A stretch of 64,000 bases of DNA from Sacculina carcini (taxonomy: Eukaryota; Arthropoda; Thecostraca; Sacculinidae). Made by a program: the position numbers and the translations under genes. How positions within the stretch are numbered: position 1 is the first letter of the stretch; each line of letters starts with the position of its first letter. The notes beneath the pieces were generated by a model that was given only the letters and a program-made list of their open reading frames with translations, made no database searches and had not been told where the DNA came from. Positions 1 through 9,098 of the stretch are shown one piece after another. The DNA lies in the NCBI GenBank assembly GCA_916048095.2, contig OU696595.1, positions 397,001-461,000 of the forward strand. Reading direction: 5' to 3'.

Positions 1-2219
1 CGGGAGAAGAATGCGACAGGACGTCCACACTGTGACAGAACAGCAGCGAGAGCGCAATCTGAGGCGTCCGTCTCAATCATGAATGGTGCGTGGTCGTCGA
101 TGGCTGCAAGGCATGCCTGGCTTATTTCGTTTTTCAAAGCTTGGAATGCTTCAGTCGCCTCCTGATTCATAGGAAAACTTTTCACGTTCAACAGTGGTGA
201 AATTCTCGATGAAAAATTGGCAATCCACGAAGAATAATACGAAAGCAATCCGATAGTTCTCTTCAGTGATCTGTTGCAGCTCGGATTCGGCATTTCTTTC
301 AAAGGAGTCAGTCTCTTGGGGTCGGGTTTGATCGTCCCGTTTTCGATCCGATGACCGAGAAAATCCAGTACAGACACATTATACTCACATTTATCTCTAT
401 TGAATTGTATGTTCATTTTATCTGCAACTTCCTCAAATGCTTTCATTCGGGACGAGAGTTCTTCCTGGTTTCTGCCTCCAATCACTATGTCGTCAATGTA
501 TACATACGTGCCCTCCAGACCGTGGTTCTGAATTATGTTGTTCATTATCCGCTGAAAAGCTGCAACAGAATTCGTCAGTCCAAATGGCAGTCGCGTAAAC
601 TGGTACAATTCGCAATCTGCTTCGAACGCCGTGTAGAACCTCTCATCTTCCCTGATTGGGCACTGATGGTATGCTTGTTTCAAGTCTACTTTCGAGAAGA
701 TTGTATAGTTGGAAAGATTTCTAATCATTTCAGATATTTTAGGCATCGGATACGCGTCGAGCTGAGTGAATTTGTTGATAGTTGTAGAATAGTCGATCAC
801 CAGTCTTCTTTTGTGCCTCTCATTTTTCGTTACCACGACTTGAGCTCTCCAAGGCGAATTCGACTTTTCAATTATCCCCTCTTGGAGTAGATGTTTGACT
901 TCTGACTTGATGAAAATACGGTCAGGAGAGGAATAGGTTCTGCTTCTGGTGCTGATTGGTCGACAATTGTGCTCTAAATTAGCAAACAGAGATGGCGGAT
1001 CCACGTTCAGGTGTGATGAGGCGCAAATTTTCAAGGTCGGTGCTCCGCCATTCAACTTGAACTCTACAGCTTCATGCCGTTTCATGAATTCTTGTCCCAG
1101 AATTATAGGAACACACAAATCTGGTAGGATAGACAGTTTCACTCTGGTATAAGGTCGTTCATTTACTTCAAAGTCACAGAAGCAGTGGCCTTCAGTGCAG
1201 CTAGACAATCGAGACGATGCCATACTGACCTGATCTCTCGAGTGGTGTACTTTCAGTTTAAGCGACCGAGCATAATCCTTCTTAATGAAGTTATGAGTAC
1301 TGCCACTGTCAATCATTGCCGTAACTTCCTGATTGTTCAATACAGCAGTGACTATGGAGCACGCTTCGTTAGACCCGCCGTAAGAAGAGGCCAATATGGC
1401 TGCCTTAAAATTAGGGCCACCACTGGAGTTGGACGACGAGCGGCATACACTAGAAAAGTGTCCTTTCTTCCCGCACGAGTGGCAGAGAGAATCTTTGGCA
1501 GGACACCGGTACCTGGGATGATTCACCCTTCCACAAAATTGGCACCGAGATGGCCTATGCTGCTGCGGCGACGTACGCCGGGACACAGCGCACTCCAATG
1601 GAGCATGTGAATCTGCATGAGAAGAGGTTTCCTCTTGCTCATGTGTCTGATTGGTAGCTTGAGCCGCCATTCCAGAACATGTCGAATATACTGCCGCGTT
1701 CTTTTGAGCCATTTCCAGGCTTCTCGCTGTTGCTACAGCGTCCTCCAGTTTCAGCTCCAGATTCTCCAGCAGCCTCTGACGAATACTCGAAGAAGAAGAA
1801 AGTCCACTGATGAATGCGTCTCTGATAGAGAGGTCAGCGTGTGTCGTTGCGGTGACAGCCTCGAAGTTGCATTCTTTGGCGAGCTGTTTCAACGTTTGAA
1901 GAAACCGGTCGATTGACTGATCATTGTCCTGCTTACATGTAGCCAGGACATGTCTGGCGAAAACCGTGTTTCTCGGCTTCACATACGTTTTCTTCAAGAC
2001 TTCTATCGCCGAATCAAATGTAGTACAATCGGATATTAATTTGAAGACATCAGAGGACACATAATTAGTCAGAATTCCCAACTTGTCGATAGAGATACTC
2101 GGATTATTGGCCTGAAGTGCGCTGATGCAATTAGAGAGGGTGCGATGCCAGTGATTCCAATCGTCAGAAGTAGTATCAGATGAGCCCTCGAATCGACTCG
2201 GCCTGAGTAGGGCATCCAT
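1..2219 (-). CDS. E1 gag-pol polyprotein (N-terminal part)
   Basis: Read on the minus strand from the ATG at 2219 the protein begins MDALLRPSRF. The first ~200 residues are a retrotransposon gag. Two CCHC zinc knuckles follow (CQFCGRVNHPRYRC and CHSCGKKGHFSSVC, about 1560-1440). An aspartic protease follows with core DSGSTHNFI (about 1310), then a reverse transcriptase with KVDLKQAYHQ, RLPFGLTNSVAAF and YIDDIVI (about 480-510), then an RNase H start with ETDASDCALAAVLS near the window edge. Gag and pol share one frame here. The start was chosen because it is the first ATG after the short leader behind the LTR. The C-terminal part with integrase is outside the window. Confidence 0.8.
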   Translation of the reverse strand, partial: MDALLRPSRFEGSSDTTSDDWNHWHRTLSNCISALQANNPSISIDKLGILTNYVSSDVFKLISDCTTFDSAIEVLKKTYVKPRNTVFARHVLATCKQDNDQSIDRFLQTLKQLAKECNFEAVTATTHADLSIRDAFISGLSSSSSIRQRLLENLELKLEDAVATARSLEMAQKNAAVYSTCSGMAAQATNQTHEQEETSSHADSHAPLECAVSRRTSPQQHRPSRCQFCGRVNHPRYRCPAKDSLCHSCGKKGHFSSVCRSSSNSSGGPNFKAAILASSYGGSNEACSIVTAVLNNQEVTAMIDSGSTHNFIKKDYARSLKLKVHHSRDQVSMASSRLSSCTEGHCFCDFEVNERPYTRVKLSILPDLCVPIILGQEFMKRHEAVEFKLNGGAPTLKICASSHLNVDPPSLFANLEHNCRPISTRSRTYSSPDRIFIKSEVKHLLQEGIIEKSNSPWRAQVVVTKNERHKRRLVIDYSTTINKFTQLDAYPMPKISEMIRNLSNYTIFSKVDLKQAYHQCPIREDERFYTAFEADCELYQFTRLPFGLTNSVAAFQRIMNNIIQNHGLEGTYVYIDDIVIGGRNQEELSSRMKAFEEVADKMNIQFNRDKCEYNVSVLDFLGHRIENGTIKPDPKRLTPLKEMPNPSCNRSLKRTIGLLSYYSSWIANFSSRISPLLNVKSFPMNQEATEAFQALKNEISQACLAAIDDHAPFMIETDASDCALAAVLSQCGRPVAFFS

Positions 2220-2245
2220 ACCGAATAAACTATTGTTGAATAAAT

Positions 2246-2550
2246 TGTTGTGAGCTGAGAATTGAAAACCTTGAACGAAAGGCTTTATTCAACAATAAAA
2301 CATGACTATATCTGAAAAAGAGAACACTGACATTAATACGTAGAATACACAAATCAATATGCAATTGACGTAGTATAATGAGGAATTATACATGAGGTGA
2401 GCATACAATAGCTAGCAAGGATAAATATACAAACCAATTAGCCAGCTACAAGAGAGCAACATAACGGCACACGAAAATCATACGAACGATAGAGATCCGC
2501 CATTGCGGTTCTACAATTCACAGAGTTGCCAAGCTTACGAATTCACAACA
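2246..2550 (-). repeat. 5' LTR of E1
   Basis: In element orientation this ~305 bp segment starts TGTTGTGAATTC and ends CTCACAACA, so it has TG...CA ends with a longer inverted match (TGTTGTGA / TCACAACA). It contains an AATAAA polyadenylation signal. The second LTR is outside the window, so the boundary rests on the TG/CA ends and on where Helitron-tail sequence resumes at 2551. Confidence 0.65.
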
Positions 2551-2827
<277 letters not shown>

Positions 2828-2828
<1 letters not shown>

Positions 2829-3981
2829 CGACCCTCCTTGGTCCATTTTCTATCAGCTATTATTCGGCCACCACTCAGCCTACCCGCTAACAATTTATAC
2901 CATCACGTTGGAAATTTTCTTGTCTACACTTTAGATTAAATTTTAAATTTCAAAAATGAAATCAAAAAAAGTTATAGCGGTGAAAAGACAAAATGAACCC
3001 TGAAAAATGCGAAAATTGTGGTCAATGCTCTGCCATCTACTCCTCATAAACCAGAAATGGTACAGCCAAACAGATTATACCACTGTGTAGAGAATTTTCT
3101 GTTCTACAAGATAGGCTAAAATTAATATCCAAAAATTAAATATAAAATATGTAAAAATGACAAAATTTCAGTCTACATTCCAAATTATATTTAAGCTCGA
3201 CGCGTCCGATTTTCTGTACTTTTTTCTCTATTTCTCAGCAACTAAACATCACACATCTAAATAAATATTACCATCATGCTGGGAATTTTGTTTTCTACAG
3301 CACGGTATAAATTTTAATTTTCCAGAGCGTATTAAGAAAAAGTTACGGCGGTGTGAAGTCAAAATGACAAAGTCAAAAAGGCACTGAAAAACGCGAATAT
3401 TTTGATCAATATTCCGCTATCTATTCCTCTTAAACCAGCAGAGTTACAGTTATAAAAATTATACTATTGTGTAGAAAATTTTGTGTTCTACAAGAAACGC
3501 TATAATTTATACCCACAAATGATACAAAAAACGTGTAAAATTGGAAAAATTCTCAAATACATCCAAAATTACACTTGTACACCGTGCGACTAAAATTAAT
3601 TCATTTTTCTACCTATTTCTCAAGAACTATTTGTTAAACATAAAAATAAAGTATACCATCGTGCTAGAAATTTTGTTTTCTACAATACGGTATAATTTGT
3701 AATTTTACAAAGTGTATCTGAAGGAAGTTACGGCGGTGTAAAGTCAAATTGTCATGTTGCCAATTTGACAGCTATTATGCGCACTTGCGATTACACATGA
3801 ATATACACTGATTTAATTTCACTGAAGTCCAATCACAATTTACGCACTTGCGATTACACAGGAATATACTACTGTGTAGAGAATTTTGTGTTCTACAAGA
3901 AAACGTATAATTTATACCCACAAATGATACAAAAAACGTGTAAAATTGGCAAAATTCTCAAATACATCCAAAATTACACTT
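2828..3981 (+). repeat. Helitron A1 satellite region, left of the LINE
   Basis: AT-rich tandem repeat DNA built around motifs such as ATACCATCRTGCTRGRAATTTTG and ACTGTGTAGAGAATTTT. It is nearly identical to 16418-17572. It has no coding potential beyond chance frames. Confidence 0.75.
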
Positions 3982-4080
3982 TATTATTATTATTATTAAT
4001 TACAGGCAAATCCAGTAGCATGGGAAGAGTGCAAGCACTATTACCACCCTAAGGTGGCCCCATGTACCGGAAGCGCCCAA
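3982..4080 (-). other. LINE 3' end: (TTA)n tail and small hairpin
   Basis: The 3' terminus on the minus strand carries a CCACC-CTAA-GGTGG hairpin (4044-4057) just before the end and a (TTA)n simple tail. The second family copy at 43434-43690 keeps the same layout, with CACC-CTGC-GGTG at 43498-43509, so stem and spacing are conserved although the loop changed. Such 3' structures are typical recognition sites for the LINE's own reverse transcriptase. Confidence 0.6.
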
Positions 4081-4229
4081 AAGATTCAGAGAGAAAGACA
4101 GTTCGAAGAGAAAAAAGTCTAGAAAGAGATTTGGAAAGAAAATAATAAAAAAATAACAATAAATAATAAACCATCATCCGATAACAATCCATAATGTCAC
4201 TCCGCCCACGCTCCTCAATAAATAATAAC

Positions 4230-4570
4230 AATCAACAATAAATATGTGATTCAGTAAATAACAGCCATCAATAAATAAGAATAAATATTAACAAATAAGT
4301 AATAAATAACAATCAAGAACAATACATATGATTCAATAAGAAACATCCAACAATAAATATAAATATGATTCAATAAGTAACAACAACACAAATAAATATG
4401 ATTCAATAAACAATAACACCAATAAATATGATTAAATAAACAACAACAACAATAAATACGATTCAATAAACAGCAACAACAATAAATATGATTCAATAAA
4501 CAACAACAACAATAAATATGACTCAATAAACAGCAACAACAATAAATATGATTCAATAAACAACAACAGC
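4230..4570 (-). repeat. ~30 bp minisatellite in the LINE 3' UTR
   Basis: Repeats of roughly 30 bases (core AATATGATTCAATAAACAAC, read on plus) run through the 3' UTR with small length changes. The open frame over it with repeated HIYCCCCL is a by-product of the repeat. Confidence 0.7.
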
Positions 4571-4714
4571 CAAAAAGTAAAAGTATAATTTAATAAATAA
4601 CAACAACCAATAATAAATAGTAATAAATAGAGAGTAAAATAGGAATAAATATAAATAAATAGAAAATAAATAACAATAAATATGAATAAATATACAATTA
4701 ATAAGACTCAACAG

Positions 4715-5491
4715 TCAATTCCGCTCTTTCAGTAGCATTTCATTTACTTTGGCCTTGAATTTGTTCAAATTGTTCTGCGAGAAAGCCTCCTCCTTCAACG
4801 TGTTCCAAGTAGACACAGTGGCCGGAAGAAAGCAACGTTGGAAGTGTTTTGTACGACAACGAATTGGAGCCATGCACTGGGAATGCTGTTTGGATGTAAA
4901 CCGTGTGCTTCTTGCTGCCACGAAATCATCAGGAATTGACTTGCTCATCGGATGATGGTCGTTGTGCTTGATCTTGTACAGCATGCACACGCTGCTGACC
5001 TTTCGACGATGGCAAAGATCACCAAGAACCAAGTCACCACAGAGGAACTTGCAAGTTCTAACAACTCTGTTGATGAGATTGAGGTGACAATCCGCAGCAG
5101 AAGACCACACGGGGGCGCAGTACTCCAGAATTGGCAAAATGAAACAGCGAAAACAATTTTTTGAGATTGTGCTGCTACCGAACATCCGATATGCCTTTCT
5201 TATAATTCCCAGTTTCCGCGATGCCGAACAAACTAGCTTCCGAATGTGACTCTCAAACGTCAGCTTTGAGTCTACATGTACTCCCAATATTTTGAGCTCA
5301 TCACACACGTTGAGTTGGGCGTCATTTATGAGGATAGCTCCATGTGAAGGCTGAACGGTACGTGACCTAGAAACCAACAAGCATTTAGATTTCGAAGTGT
5401 TCAGCATCATATTCCACCTCTCACACCACTTCAGGACGCTGCTGAGATCGTCGTTGACCGTTTGACGCACCTGTGGTCTGTCCGAAGGAGA
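4715..5491 (-). pseudogene. LINE reverse transcriptase C-terminal part, after an in-frame stop
   Basis: This continues the same frame as the 5492-8020 reading frame after a single TAA at 5492-5494. It encodes the palm end, thumb and C-terminal domain of the LINE protein: LKILGVHVDSKLTFESHI, FRCFILPILEYCAPVWS and a terminal region ending LLKERN. The frame is uninterrupted from the stop to 4715, so the copy carries one visible coding lesion. Confidence 0.8.
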
Positions 5492-8020
5492 TTAAATTAC
5501 AGCCATCAAGGTGATATCATCAGCATATCCATATACAGGGTTGCGTGTGGTTGTGTACAGGTCAGCGGTGTAAATGTTGAACAAAATAGGACCCAACACA
5601 CTTCCCTGCGGGACACCGGACACAATGCTCTGCCAGCCACTGTATGCTCCATCGATGGCAACACGTTGTACGCGATTGGATAGAAATTGATGCAAAACAC
5701 TTAGCAAACGGCCGCCGACTCCAATGTTTCTCAGTTTTTGCAACAAGCCCTGGTGGCTCACACGGTCAAATGCTGCCGAAAAATCCAACTGCACAATCCA
5801 GGCTTCACTGCCTTTGTCTAGCACTTGCTGGAGCTCATGCGTGATAGTAAGCAGAGTGTCAGTCGTGCTGAGTTTTTTGCGGTATGCAAATTGGTTTTCC
5901 GACAGCAGATTGTTGCTCTCCAGGTACTTGGACAGTCTGGAAGATATCAAGTGCTCGAATATTTTGGACAGAATCGGCGTAATTGATATTGGCCGGTAGT
6001 TTGCAACATCAGCTGAATTGGTTCCTTTTGGTATGGGCGTGATATTCGCAACCCGCCAACATGATGGAAACGAACCAGTCTTCATCAAGCGCCTGAAAAG
6101 AGCACTGAGCTTCGGAGCTAGAGTATCTGCCGTGTTCTTGAAAAATAGCGGAAACATATTCAGAGGGTCTGTTCCTCCGTGGGCATCTAGGTCTTTCATG
6201 AGATTCGCCACTTCTTTTGATCGGAAGGCAATGCCTTTGATTTTCGGGGCGAGGACAGATGAATCGTCAGACGGAATGGACCCTTGACATTGCTTGGTAT
6301 TGAAGTAATCCATAAGCAACTCTGCCTTCTCTGTTGGGTTGATTTTGAGCTCACCGTTCGCTGAAAATAAAGGAGGGACAGACAGGTCATGTCCAAACAC
6401 TGACGATTTCAACGTTGACCACCATTTGTGGGCGTCATTGGCAGATGTTAGCTTTTCAGCAAGTTTCTTTGAGTGACGTGTTTCCGCTTCTGAATACACA
6501 TGCTCAGCATGCCGTCTGGCCTCAGTGTAGACATTCCATGAATCGGCTGAGCGTGATTGGAGCCACTTGTGGTAAGCCTCCTGCTTGGATTCACGTGCGC
6601 TGCGACATTCGTTGGTGAACCAGGCTTTGTCATCAGAGCGAAAACGTAGTTTTTTAGTAGGCACTCTCCTTGAGATGACATCGGTAATGTATTTGTTCAA
6701 TGCATCGATGGGGCATTCCTTCTGCTGCAGATTTGAAACTTTAATTGATTTCAATTCATCATTCACCTTCACCCAGTCAACATTGTTCTTCATGTGCACG
6801 AGCCTTGAAATCGTGTAAGGAGAAACCTTCTGTCTCAATGTCAACTTCACGGACAGCGACGAGTGATCTGAACTTCCTATTGGAGCTTCCACGTTTACAC
6901 TCACGATATCTGAGACGTCTGTCATAACCAAGTCCAAACAGTTACCCGCTTGATGTGTGGGACCGGACACCATTTGGGAGCAGCCAGAAATGTTGCAGAA
7001 ATCATATGCTGCTCTACCATGAGCGTCTGTAGGAGATGTCGACAAGAGCCACTCACGGTGATGGACGTTCATGTCTCCCACAAATACAAATGCTGACTTG
7101 GTGTCCTTCTCCTGAATTGTTGACATGGCTGACAAGAGACATTCGTAGATAGAGTCGTTACTGTCTGGATTTCGGTAGGCTCCAAAGATGTAAAAATTCA
7201 TCAAGGCGGTGTTGACACGCAGCAGCATAAATTCATGACAAGTGCAGTCGTGCGCTGTAATTCTCGTTGCTGAAAAGCCTTTGCGTACGTACACTGCCAT
7301 GCCACGCCGCCTGTTTTTTGAGTCACGTTTGATTATTAATGGCTTACTGAAACCTGGCATCAAGAGCTCAGATTGGTCCCGATAATCGGACACAAGCGTT
7401 TCGGCACAGATAACGATGTCCTTGGAGCGACTGGCTGCTGTCAAATCTCTGATGTTCTTATACAAGCCCCTGATGTTGGCGAAAAGTATATTTGAAAATC
7501 GTTTTTGTGGTCGAGCAGGACCGGGATTCATTTCAACATCGCCACACATCATCAGCAGAAACGACAAATCCACGGTGTGAGAAGGCACATACACAACGCA
7601 AAGCAGACATACAAATAAACACATAATGCACGACGCATGCGAACACAAAAACACAACACATAACACATGCATACGAAATTTCACAACAAAAAACAAGCAT
7701 ACAACACACATAATACAAAGCAAACATACACACAAATACACACACAAGAAAAACACTAGAAAACACATGTGAGAACAATTTATTGAGAGCTCATTGTTAA
7801 ACACATATCGCAAGGCAAAATGTCCATTGGGCGACCACAAAGACAGAGTATGAGAGCAACACAGAATTAGTTGGCACCTCAGTGCGAGGAAAGAGCTGGG
7901 CGCTGACGGAAAACGGGAAAACCGGCCGTTAGCCGTCGGGGCGGGGCTACAATTTTCGGCCCGCCACATCAACAAAACAGACATGAGACAGAAAATAATA
8001 CATATATCCATGAACAACAC
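5492..8020 (-). CDS. LINE polyprotein: leader, 2A-like motif, endonuclease, reverse transcriptase
   Basis: The 842-residue frame has three parts. Residues 1-150 are hydrophobic and cysteine-rich. Residues 151-168 end in DVEMNPGP, the consensus of 2A ribosome-skipping peptides. Residues ~170-400 are an EEP-type endonuclease (ILFANIRGL, FVFVGDMNVHHREW, CLDLVMTD, GSSDHSSLS). Residues ~590-842 are a reverse transcriptase (NYRPISITPILSKIFE, QLDFSAAFDRVSHQGL, SGVPQGSVLGPILFNIY, YGYADDITLM). The frame stops just after the YADD motif. The ATG at 8020 is the first in frame; a later start cannot be excluded because the leader has no recognisable domain. The protein would nick DNA and prime reverse transcription of its own RNA. 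Confidence 0.85.
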   Translation of the reverse strand: MLFMDICIIFCLMSVLLMWRAENCSPAPTANGRFSRFPSAPSSFLALRCQLILCCSHTLSLWSPNGHFALRYVFNNELSINCSHMCFLVFFLCVYLCVCLLCIMCVVCLFFVVKFRMHVLCVVFLCSHASCIMCLFVCLLCVVYVPSHTVDLSFLLMMCGDVEMNPGPARPQKRFSNILFANIRGLYKNIRDLTAASRSKDIVICAETLVSDYRDQSELLMPGFSKPLIIKRDSKNRRRGMAVYVRKGFSATRITAHDCTCHEFMLLRVNTALMNFYIFGAYRNPDSNDSIYECLLSAMSTIQEKDTKSAFVFVGDMNVHHREWLLSTSPTDAHGRAAYDFCNISGCSQMVSGPTHQAGNCLDLVMTDVSDIVSVNVEAPIGSSDHSSLSVKLTLRQKVSPYTISRLVHMKNNVDWVKVNDELKSIKVSNLQQKECPIDALNKYITDVISRRVPTKKLRFRSDDKAWFTNECRSARESKQEAYHKWLQSRSADSWNVYTEARRHAEHVYSEAETRHSKKLAEKLTSANDAHKWWSTLKSSVFGHDLSVPPLFSANGELKINPTEKAELLMDYFNTKQCQGSIPSDDSSVLAPKIKGIAFRSKEVANLMKDLDAHGGTDPLNMFPLFFKNTADTLAPKLSALFRRLMKTGSFPSCWRVANITPIPKGTNSADVANYRPISITPILSKIFEHLISSRLSKYLESNNLLSENQFAYRKKLSTTDTLLTITHELQQVLDKGSEAWIVQLDFSAAFDRVSHQGLLQKLRNIGVGGRLLSVLHQFLSNRVQRVAIDGAYSGWQSIVSGVPQGSVLGPILFNIYTADLYTTTRNPVYGYADDITLMAVI
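7517..7567 (-). other. 2A-like ribosome-skipping motif in the LINE
   Basis: Residues 152-168 of the LINE frame read LSFLLMMCGDVEMNPGP and match the D-x-E-x-N-P-G-P consensus with a hydrophobic upstream stretch. In known 2A peptides the ribosome fails to join the last Gly and Pro, here G167 and P168. This would release a 167-residue leader and start the endonuclease protein at Pro. 2A-like motifs are established in some APE-type LINEs. Confidence 0.75.
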
Positions 8021-8511
8021 TTATATTTATAGACAACGTTAAATTAAATAATATACAAACTGAACTGAAAAGTGACGAAAAAGAATGTGATGAGAGAATT
8101 CAGCAGGAAGATTGCAAAGCAACTATGGCTGTGAACCCTGATTCTCAATCACATTCAGAAACAAAATATAAAAATTCAAATATATAACCTGAAATAAAAG
8201 AAAGATTAATTGACTTAAAAGTCTTAAACAGTCTTAAAAGTAAATGAATGAGCTCGCAAGAAGAAAATATCCGCCTTTAAAAAGGCAAATATTATCAATG
8301 AACAAAACGAGTAATGAAAAATCAAAATAACGCTAAATCAAATATAATAATAAAACAACTGAAATATAACTCAATGAACACTCAGCGTTAGCAGAAAGCA
8401 GGATCTGTCGTCGGTGAGCGTCAGCGAAGCGTAGACAGCCGGGCGCGAACGAGCGACGGAAAACACGTGCACACTCAGCGAGGGTTAGTCAGAGACTGAA
8501 TCCTTACGACC
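8021..8511 (-). other. LINE 5' UTR
   Basis: This non-coding segment lies between the reading frame start and the right insertion junction. It is AT-rich near the start codon and GC-rich at the far end (about 8400-8500), which would be the promoter-bearing 5' terminus of a full-length LINE. I see no defined motif in it. Confidence 0.5.
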
Positions 8512-8523
8512 ACTTGAACACCG

Positions 8524-9098
8524 ACTTGAACACCGGGTGACTACAATTTATTCATTTTTATACCCATTTCTCAGGAACTATTTGTCATACATTAAAATTA
8601 ATTATACCATCGTGCTAGAAATTTTGTTTTCTACAATACGGTATAATTATTAATTTTCCAAAGTGTATCTGAACGAAGTTACGCCGGTGTAAAGTCAAAA
8701 GGACATATTGCCAATTTGACAGCTATTGTGCGCACTTGCGATTACACAGGAATATACTACTGTGTAGAGAATTTTGTGTTCTACAAGAAAAGCTATAATT
8801 TATACCCACAAATGATACAAAAAACGTGTAAAATTGGCAAAATTCTCAAATACATCCAAAATTACACTTGAACACCGGGCGACTAAAATTAATTCATTTT
8901 TCTACTATTTCTCAGTAACTATTTGTTACACATAAAAATAAATTATACCATCGTTCTAGAAATCTTTTCTTCTACAATACGGTATAATTTGTAATTTTCC
9001 AAAGGGTATCTGAAGGAAGTTACGGCGGTGTAAAGTCAAAAGGACATATTGCCAATTTGACAGCTATTATGCGCACTTGCGATTACACAGGAATATAC
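8524..9098 (+). repeat. 341 bp satellite units in A1, right of the LINE
   Basis: Two alternating motifs, ATACCATCGTGCTAGAAATTTTG and ATACTACTGTGTAGAGAATTTTG, recur at about 150 and 190 bp spacing, giving a 341 bp unit. The block continues exactly from the DNA left of the LINE. Confidence 0.8.

Larger units (their letters stand above)
1..2550 (-). mobile_element. Ty3/gypsy LTR retrotransposon E1, cut by window edge
   Basis: A minus-strand LTR element with its 5' LTR at 2246-2550 and a gag-pol reading frame that continues to the window edge. The order LTR, gag with zinc knuckles, protease, reverse transcriptase, RNase H start is that of Ty3/gypsy. The visible part looks whole; the rest lies outside the window, so overall state cannot be judged. 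It is inserted in a Helitron tail module: the sequence from 2551 resumes the module seen at 10499-10600. Only one LTR is present here, so age cannot be estimated. Confidence 0.85.
3982..8523 (-). mobile_element. CR1/L2-type non-LTR retrotransposon (LINE), nearly full length
   Basis: Minus-strand LINE. From right to left it has a ~490 bp 5' UTR, one long reading frame with a 2A-like motif, an apurinic endonuclease and a reverse transcriptase, an AT-rich 3' UTR with a minisatellite, a small 3' hairpin and a (TTA)n tail at 3982-3997. The uninterrupted target is visible at 17570-17590, which places the insertion between ACACTT and GAACACCGGG. The right junction carries a 12-base tandem ACTTGAACACCG, and only about four bases (ACTT) are shared with the left flank. 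One in-frame stop splits the frame. Clade assignment among CR1, L2, Rex1 and Crack is uncertain. Confidence 0.85.
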
